Below are positions 60,263 through 64,000 of a DNA stretch of 64,000 bases, piece by piece (position 1 is the first letter of the stretch; each line of letters starts with the position of its first letter). The notes below the pieces were generated by a model, which was given only the letters and a program-made list of their open reading frames with translations, was not told the origin of the DNA and searched no databases. The position numbers were made by a program, and so were the translations under genes. Source of the stretch: Myxococcota bacterium (lineage in GTDB: Bacteria; Myxococcota_A; UBA9160; UBA4427); contig JAWKRT010000001.1 in NCBI GenBank assembly GCA_041389495.1, forward strand, positions 1,612,001 to 1,676,000. Direction: 5' to 3'.

Positions 60263-61506
60263 GCGCGCCGGCCCCGCGGCGCGTCGGCCGTGCGGCGCCC
60301 GATGCCGAGCAGCACGCCGAGCACCGCGCACGACGCGACGAGCGACGTGCCGCCGTGCGACAGGAACGGGAGCGTGAGGCCCTTCGTCGGGACGAGCCCC
60401 ATCACGACGGCCGCGTTGATCATCGCCGGCACCGTCAGCAAGGACGTCATCGCGAGCGCGAGGAGCAGCGAGAAGCGGTCCTTCGCGCGGCGCGCGATGC
60501 GCGCGCCCGCGACCCACAGCGCGGCGAACGCGCCGAGCACGACGAGCACGCCGAGCAGGCCGAGCTCCTCGGCGACGAGCGCGAGGATGAAGTCGGTCTT
60601 CCCCTCCGGCAGGTAGGCGAGCTTCTGGCGCCCCGCGCCGAGACCGAGGCCGAAGACGCCGCCCTTGCCGAACGCGACGAACGACTGCACGAGCTGGAAC
60701 CCCGCGCCGTAGCGGTCCTTCCACGGGTCGAGGAAGCCGACCACACGGCGCATCGCGTAGGGGCGCGCGGCGACGTAGGCCGCGATCGCGAGCGCGGCGA
60801 CGAGCCCGGGAGCGACGAGGCGGCGCAGGCGCGTGCCCGCGGCCACGAGCAGGAGCGCCGCGAGCGCGGCGATCAGCACCGCGTTGCCGAAGTCGGGCTG
60901 GCGCACGAGCAGCAGCACGGGCGCGCCCGCGATCGCGAGCGCGACGAGCGCGCGCCGCGGCGGCAGCTCCTCGTCGCGCCCCTCGCGCCGCGCCACGACG
61001 TTCACCACGGCGAGCAGCGTCGCGATCTTCACGAGCTCGACGGGCTGGAAGCGGAAGCCGACGCCCGGAAGGGCGAGCCAGCGCTGCGCGCCGTTCACCT
61101 CGACGCCCGCGACGTCGGTCGCGACGAGCAGGGCGAGCCCGAGTGCCCAGAGCGGGAGCGCCGCCGCGCGCAGCCAGCCGAGCGGCGCCCAGGCGGCGAG
61201 CGCCGCGGCGCCGAGACCGGCGGCGAGCGCGCTCGCGTGCGCGACGAAGAGCGGCGGCAGGACGCGCTCGAAGGCGAGCGGCGCGGTCGTGCTGTAGCTC
61301 ATCACGACGCCCGTCCCGAGCAGCACGGTCGCGGCGAGCACGACGCCCGCGTCGAGGTGACCGCGCGCGTCGTCGCGGGCGGCGGACGATGCGGCGGCGA
61401 CCGCGGTGCGCGCCGCGCGTGCGTGCGCGGCGCTTCGGCGCGCCGGTGGCGCCGCGCGCCGCGCCGCCGCTGCGCCGCGCGGCGTCGCGCGCGGCCGCGC
61501 GCGCAC
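60259..61506 (-). CDS. ftsW: peptidoglycan glycosyltransferase FtsW
   Basis: SEDS-family polymerase for septal peptidoglycan. 415 residues, about ten membrane segments after an Arg/Ala-rich cytoplasmic tail of about 48 residues. SEDS motifs: RFQPVELVKIATLLAV, the catalytic aspartate region in VRQPDFGNAVLI, AYLPEGKTDFILALVAEELGL and GLTLPFLSHGGTSL. The GTG at 61506 is the only in-frame start upstream of the first helix and has GGGAGG 13 nt away, so the true start could lie slightly inside. Confidence 0.93.
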   Translation of the reverse strand: MRARPRATPRGAAAARRAAPPARRSAAHARAARTAVAAASSAARDDARGHLDAGVVLAATVLLGTGVVMSYSTTAPLAFERVLPPLFVAHASALAAGLGAAALAAWAPLGWLRAAALPLWALGLALLVATDVAGVEVNGAQRWLALPGVGFRFQPVELVKIATLLAVVNVVARREGRDEELPPRRALVALAIAGAPVLLLVRQPDFGNAVLIAALAALLLVAAGTRLRRLVAPGLVAALAIAAYVAARPYAMRRVVGFLDPWKDRYGAGFQLVQSFVAFGKGGVFGLGLGAGRQKLAYLPEGKTDFILALVAEELGLLGVLVVLGAFAALWVAGARIARRAKDRFSLLLALAMTSLLTVPAMINAAVVMGLVPTKGLTLPFLSHGGTSLVASCAVLGVLLGIGRRTADAPRGRRA

Positions 61507-61546
61507 CGCGCTGCCGGGCGGCCTCCCGTGCGCACCTTGCCCTTCC

Positions 61547-62941
61547 TCACGGCGCGTCTCCGCCGTCGGCCACGGCCGCTCCCGGCGCGGCGCCCGCGAG
61601 CGCGAGCACCTCGCGGCGGAAGACCTCGCCGCGATGCGCGTAGCTCGTGAACTGGTCGAAGCTCGCGCACGCCGGCGCGAGCAGGACGGTGTCGCCTTCG
61701 CGCGCGAGCTCGGCGGCGCGCGTGACGGCGCGCGCGAGCGTGCCGCACGCTTCGCTCGGGATCGCGCCGCCCATCGCGGCTTCGAGCGCGCCCGCGGACT
61801 CCCCGATCCACAGCGCCGCCCGCACGCGGGGCGCCGCGACCTCGGCGAGCGGCGCGAAGTCGAGGCCCTTGTCGCGCCCGCCGGCGATCCACACGACGCG
61901 CCCTTCGCAGCCCTCGAGCGAGCGCTCCGCCGCGCCCGGGTTCGTGGCCTTCGAGTCGTCGACGAAGCGCACGCCGCGCACGACCGCGACGAGCTCGCTG
62001 CGGTGCGGGAGCCCGCGGAACGTCGCGAACGCGCGGCTCGCGCGCGCGGGCTCGACGCCGAGCGCGACCGCCGCGCAGAGGGCCATCGCCGCGTTGTCGC
62101 GGTTGTGGCGCCCCTCGAGCGCGAGCGGCGAGAGGTCGACGCGCGCGCGCACGCCGCGCGCCGGGTCGACGAGGACGACCGAGTCGCCGTCGAGCCAGGC
62201 GCCCGCGCTCTGCGGGCGCGTGCGCGAGTAGGCGAGCACGCGGGCGCGCGCGGAGGCCGCGAGCTTCGCGACGATCGGGTCGTCGACGGCGAGCACGGCG
62301 GTGTCGTCGGGCGTCTGGTTGGCGAGGATGCGCGCCTTCGCGGCCGCGTAGCCCTCGAGCGTCGCGTGCCGGTCGAGGTGGTCGGGCGTGACGTTCAGCA
62401 CGACCGCGACGTCCGGGCGGAAGGCCTCGGTCGTGTCGAGCTGGAAGGACGACACCTCGAGCACGGCGACGTCGATCGGTGCGCCGACGAGGCCGAGCGC
62501 CGGGTCGCCGAGGTTGCCCGCCGCCCGCGCGCGCAGGCCGCCCGTGCGCAGCATCGCCTCGACGAGGCACGTGGTCGTCGACTTGCCGTTCGTGCCGGTG
62601 ATCGCCGCGATGCGCACCGCGTCGGGGAGCGCGCGCGACAGCAGCTCGACGTCGCCCCACGCCGGCGCGGTCACGTTCGCGTAGCGCGCGTGCGGCACGC
62701 CCGGGCTCGGCACGACGAGGTCGAAGGTGCCGGCTTCCCCGTCCGGGAGCGGGAGGGTCGCCGCGCAGCGCACCTCGACGGCGGCGCCGAGCTCGTCGAG
62801 GTCGCCGAGCGCGCTCGCCGGCCGCTCGTCGACGGCCACGACCGCCGCTCCGCGCTCGGCGCAGAAGCGCGCCGCCGAGCGGCCCGACACGCCGAGGCCG
62901 ATCACGAGCACGCGCCTGCCGTCGAGTTCCAGCGTCCGCAC
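61547..62941 (-). CDS. murD: UDP-N-acetylmuramoylalanine-D-glutamate ligase
   Basis: Adds D-Glu to UDP-MurNAc-L-Ala. 464 residues from GTG 62941, AAGGA upstream. RVLVIGLGVSGRSAARF, ATP loop ITGTNGKSTTTCLVEAML, LEVSSFQLDTT, VTPDHLDRH, FVDDSKATNPGA and LLAPACASFDQF are the MurD set. 40 bp separate it from ftsW and 28 bp from mraY. Confidence 0.97.
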   Translation of the reverse strand: MRTLELDGRRVLVIGLGVSGRSAARFCAERGAAVVAVDERPASALGDLDELGAAVEVRCAATLPLPDGEAGTFDLVVPSPGVPHARYANVTAPAWGDVELLSRALPDAVRIAAITGTNGKSTTTCLVEAMLRTGGLRARAAGNLGDPALGLVGAPIDVAVLEVSSFQLDTTEAFRPDVAVVLNVTPDHLDRHATLEGYAAAKARILANQTPDDTAVLAVDDPIVAKLAASARARVLAYSRTRPQSAGAWLDGDSVVLVDPARGVRARVDLSPLALEGRHNRDNAAMALCAAVALGVEPARASRAFATFRGLPHRSELVAVVRGVRFVDDSKATNPGAAERSLEGCEGRVVWIAGGRDKGLDFAPLAEVAAPRVRAALWIGESAGALEAAMGGAIPSEACGTLARAVTRAAELAREGDTVLLAPACASFDQFTSYAHRGEVFRREVLALAGAAPGAAVADGGDAP

Positions 62942-62969
62942 CGTTCCTTCCGCTCCCCGCGTTCCGCGC

Positions 62970-64000
62970 CTAGCGAAGCTTGAGTGACGACAGCGCGACG
63001 AGCCCGAGCACGATCGACACGATCCAGAAGCGGACCACGATCTTCTGCTCGGCCCAGCCGACCTTCTCGAAGTGGTGGTGGATCGGCGCCATGAGGAACA
63101 CGCGCCGGCCCGTGAGCTTGAACGACACCACCTGGATGATCACGGACAGCGTCTCGACGACGAAGATGCCGCCGACCACGGCCAGCAGGATCTCCTGGCG
63201 GATCAGCACGGCGATCGTGCCGAGCGCGCCGCCGAGCGCGAGCGCGCCGACGTCGCCCATGAACACCTGCGCGGGCGACGTGTTGAACCACAGGAAGCCG
63301 AGCCCGCCGCCGACGAGCGCGCCACAGAAGATGGCGAGCTGGCCGCTGCCCGGCACCGACTTGATCTGCAGGTACTCCGCGATGCCGGCGTGGCCCGCGG
63401 CGTAGGCGAGGACGAGGAAGACGCCCGAGGCGATCATCACCGGGCCGATGGCGAGGCCGTCGAGGCCGTCGGTGAGGTTCACGCCGTTGCTCGCGGCCAC
63501 GATGATGAACGCCGCGAGCGGCACGTAGAGCACGCCGATGTGCGGCGTGAAGCCCTTGAAGAACGGGACGGCGAGCTGGTTGTCGAACGCGGGGTCGTTG
63601 TAGATCACGATGCCCACGACGAGCGCGAGCGACACCTGCCACACGAGCTTCGTGCGCGCGCGGATGCCCGCCGAGCTGCCCTCGGTGACCTTCTTGTAGT
63701 CGTCGACGAAGCCGAGCAGCCCGTAGCCGGCGGTGAGCCCGAGCACGGTCCACACGAATCGGTTCGTGAGGTCGCTCCACAGCAGCGCGGCGCCGATCGT
63801 CGACAGCAGGATGAGCAGGCCGCCCATCGTCGGCGTGCCCGCCTTCGCGGCGTGGTCCGGCCCGATCTCGCGGATCGGCTGGCCGACGCGCAGCGCCTGC
63901 AGGCGCCGGATCACCCACGGCCCGAGCATCAGCGACACGAAGAGCGCCGTCAGCGTCGCGGCCGCCGTGCGGAACGTGATGTAGCGGACGACGTTGAAGC
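62970..64000 (-). CDS. mraY: phospho-N-acetylmuramoyl-pentapeptide transferase, 5' end cut
   Basis: Makes lipid I from UDP-MurNAc-pentapeptide and undecaprenyl phosphate. The frame is open to the window edge: FNVVRYITFRTAAATLTALF lies upstream of the first in-frame GTG, matching the MraY N-terminus, so the true start is outside. About 343 residues visible. Motifs: AGTPTMGGLLIL, GFVDDYKKV, NGVNLTDGLDGLAIGP, FMGDVGALALGG and MAPIHHHFEKVGWAE. First gene seen of the dcw cluster; murE and murF should lie beyond. Confidence 0.96.
   Translation of the reverse strand, partial: FNVVRYITFRTAAATLTALFVSLMLGPWVIRRLQALRVGQPIREIGPDHAAKAGTPTMGGLLILLSTIGAALLWSDLTNRFVWTVLGLTAGYGLLGFVDDYKKVTEGSSAGIRARTKLVWQVSLALVVGIVIYNDPAFDNQLAVPFFKGFTPHIGVLYVPLAAFIIVAASNGVNLTDGLDGLAIGPVMIASGVFLVLAYAAGHAGIAEYLQIKSVPGSGQLAIFCGALVGGGLGFLWFNTSPAQVFMGDVGALALGGALGTIAVLIRQEILLAVVGGIFVVETLSVIIQVVSFKLTGRRVFLMAPIHHHFEKVGWAEQKIVVRFWIVSIVLGLVALSSLKLR

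Overview
The window is chromosomal DNA of very high GC content (about three quarters G+C by eye) that is almost fully coding. It looks like a Gram-negative bacterium: it has a TonB-dependent outer-membrane receptor, a lipobox lipoprotein, PQQ/cytochrome c oxidation in the periplasm, TypA and a class A RNase P RNA. Acyl-CoA metabolism genes combined with a split ImuA/ImuB + DnaE2 mutasome would suit a Myxococcota- or Desulfobacterota-like ('deltaproteobacterial') lineage, but the sequence alone does not settle the phylum. There is no integrase, transposase, CRISPR array or prophage.

Layout. 1-4.6 kb: acyl-CoA ligase (cut by the window edge), DUF1499 membrane protein, enoyl-CoA hydratase and a class III CoA-transferase placed directly behind leuCD (4.6-6.6 kb). 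6.8-11.4 kb: tRNA-Pro(TGG), a bisphosphate nucleotidase, a quinohemoprotein dehydrogenase apparently starting at CTG, and an alpha/beta hydrolase. 11.6-15 kb: transketolase, then a class 3 lipase overlapping a small lipoprotein gene. 15-26.7 kb: translesion-synthesis region (dnaE2, dinB, imuA-imuB), with a receiver domain/FAD oxidoreductase pair, glyoxalase, PH-domain protein, RRM protein and methyltransferase between them. 26.8-34.8 kb: purN-metF, a PfkB kinase, a CaCA exchanger with LhgO, a [2Fe-2S] protein with a PP2C phosphatase, an orphan histidine-kinase-like protein and a fatty acid desaturase. 35-44.5 kb: typA, PhyH dioxygenase, thrH, uppP, a sigma-70 factor, an SLC13/RCK transporter and a GNAT enzyme. 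44.5-47.5 kb: BtuB-like receptor under a cobalamin riboswitch, and rnpB. 47.6-52.3 kb: HxlR/SCP2-like regulator with two acyl-CoA dehydrogenases, a quinone oxidoreductase and ndk. 52.3-64 kb: the division and cell-wall cluster on the minus strand, mraY-murD-ftsW-murG-murC-murB-ftsQ-ftsA-ftsZ, much of it joined by 4-bp overlaps.

How the parts work together. dnaE2 and imuAB lie about 8 kb apart but carry nearly the same promoter/operator (25 of 29 aligned positions), a near match to the alphaproteobacterial-type LexA box GAAC-N7-GAAC. They are probably one damage regulon. The acyl-CoA enzymes at both ends of the window imply use of lipid or sterol-like substrates. The dcw cluster supplies peptidoglycan precursors and the divisome. 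Several genes have a -10-like hexamer ending in CT 6-9 nt before the start codon and no Shine-Dalgarno sequence, which suggests frequent leaderless transcripts.

Most worth a second look: the shared SOS-type promoter, the lipase/lipoprotein pair (possible effector-immunity pair), FtsZ with two tandem C-terminal peptides, the CTG-started PQQ enzyme with repeat-built N-terminus, and the leaderless promoter pattern.
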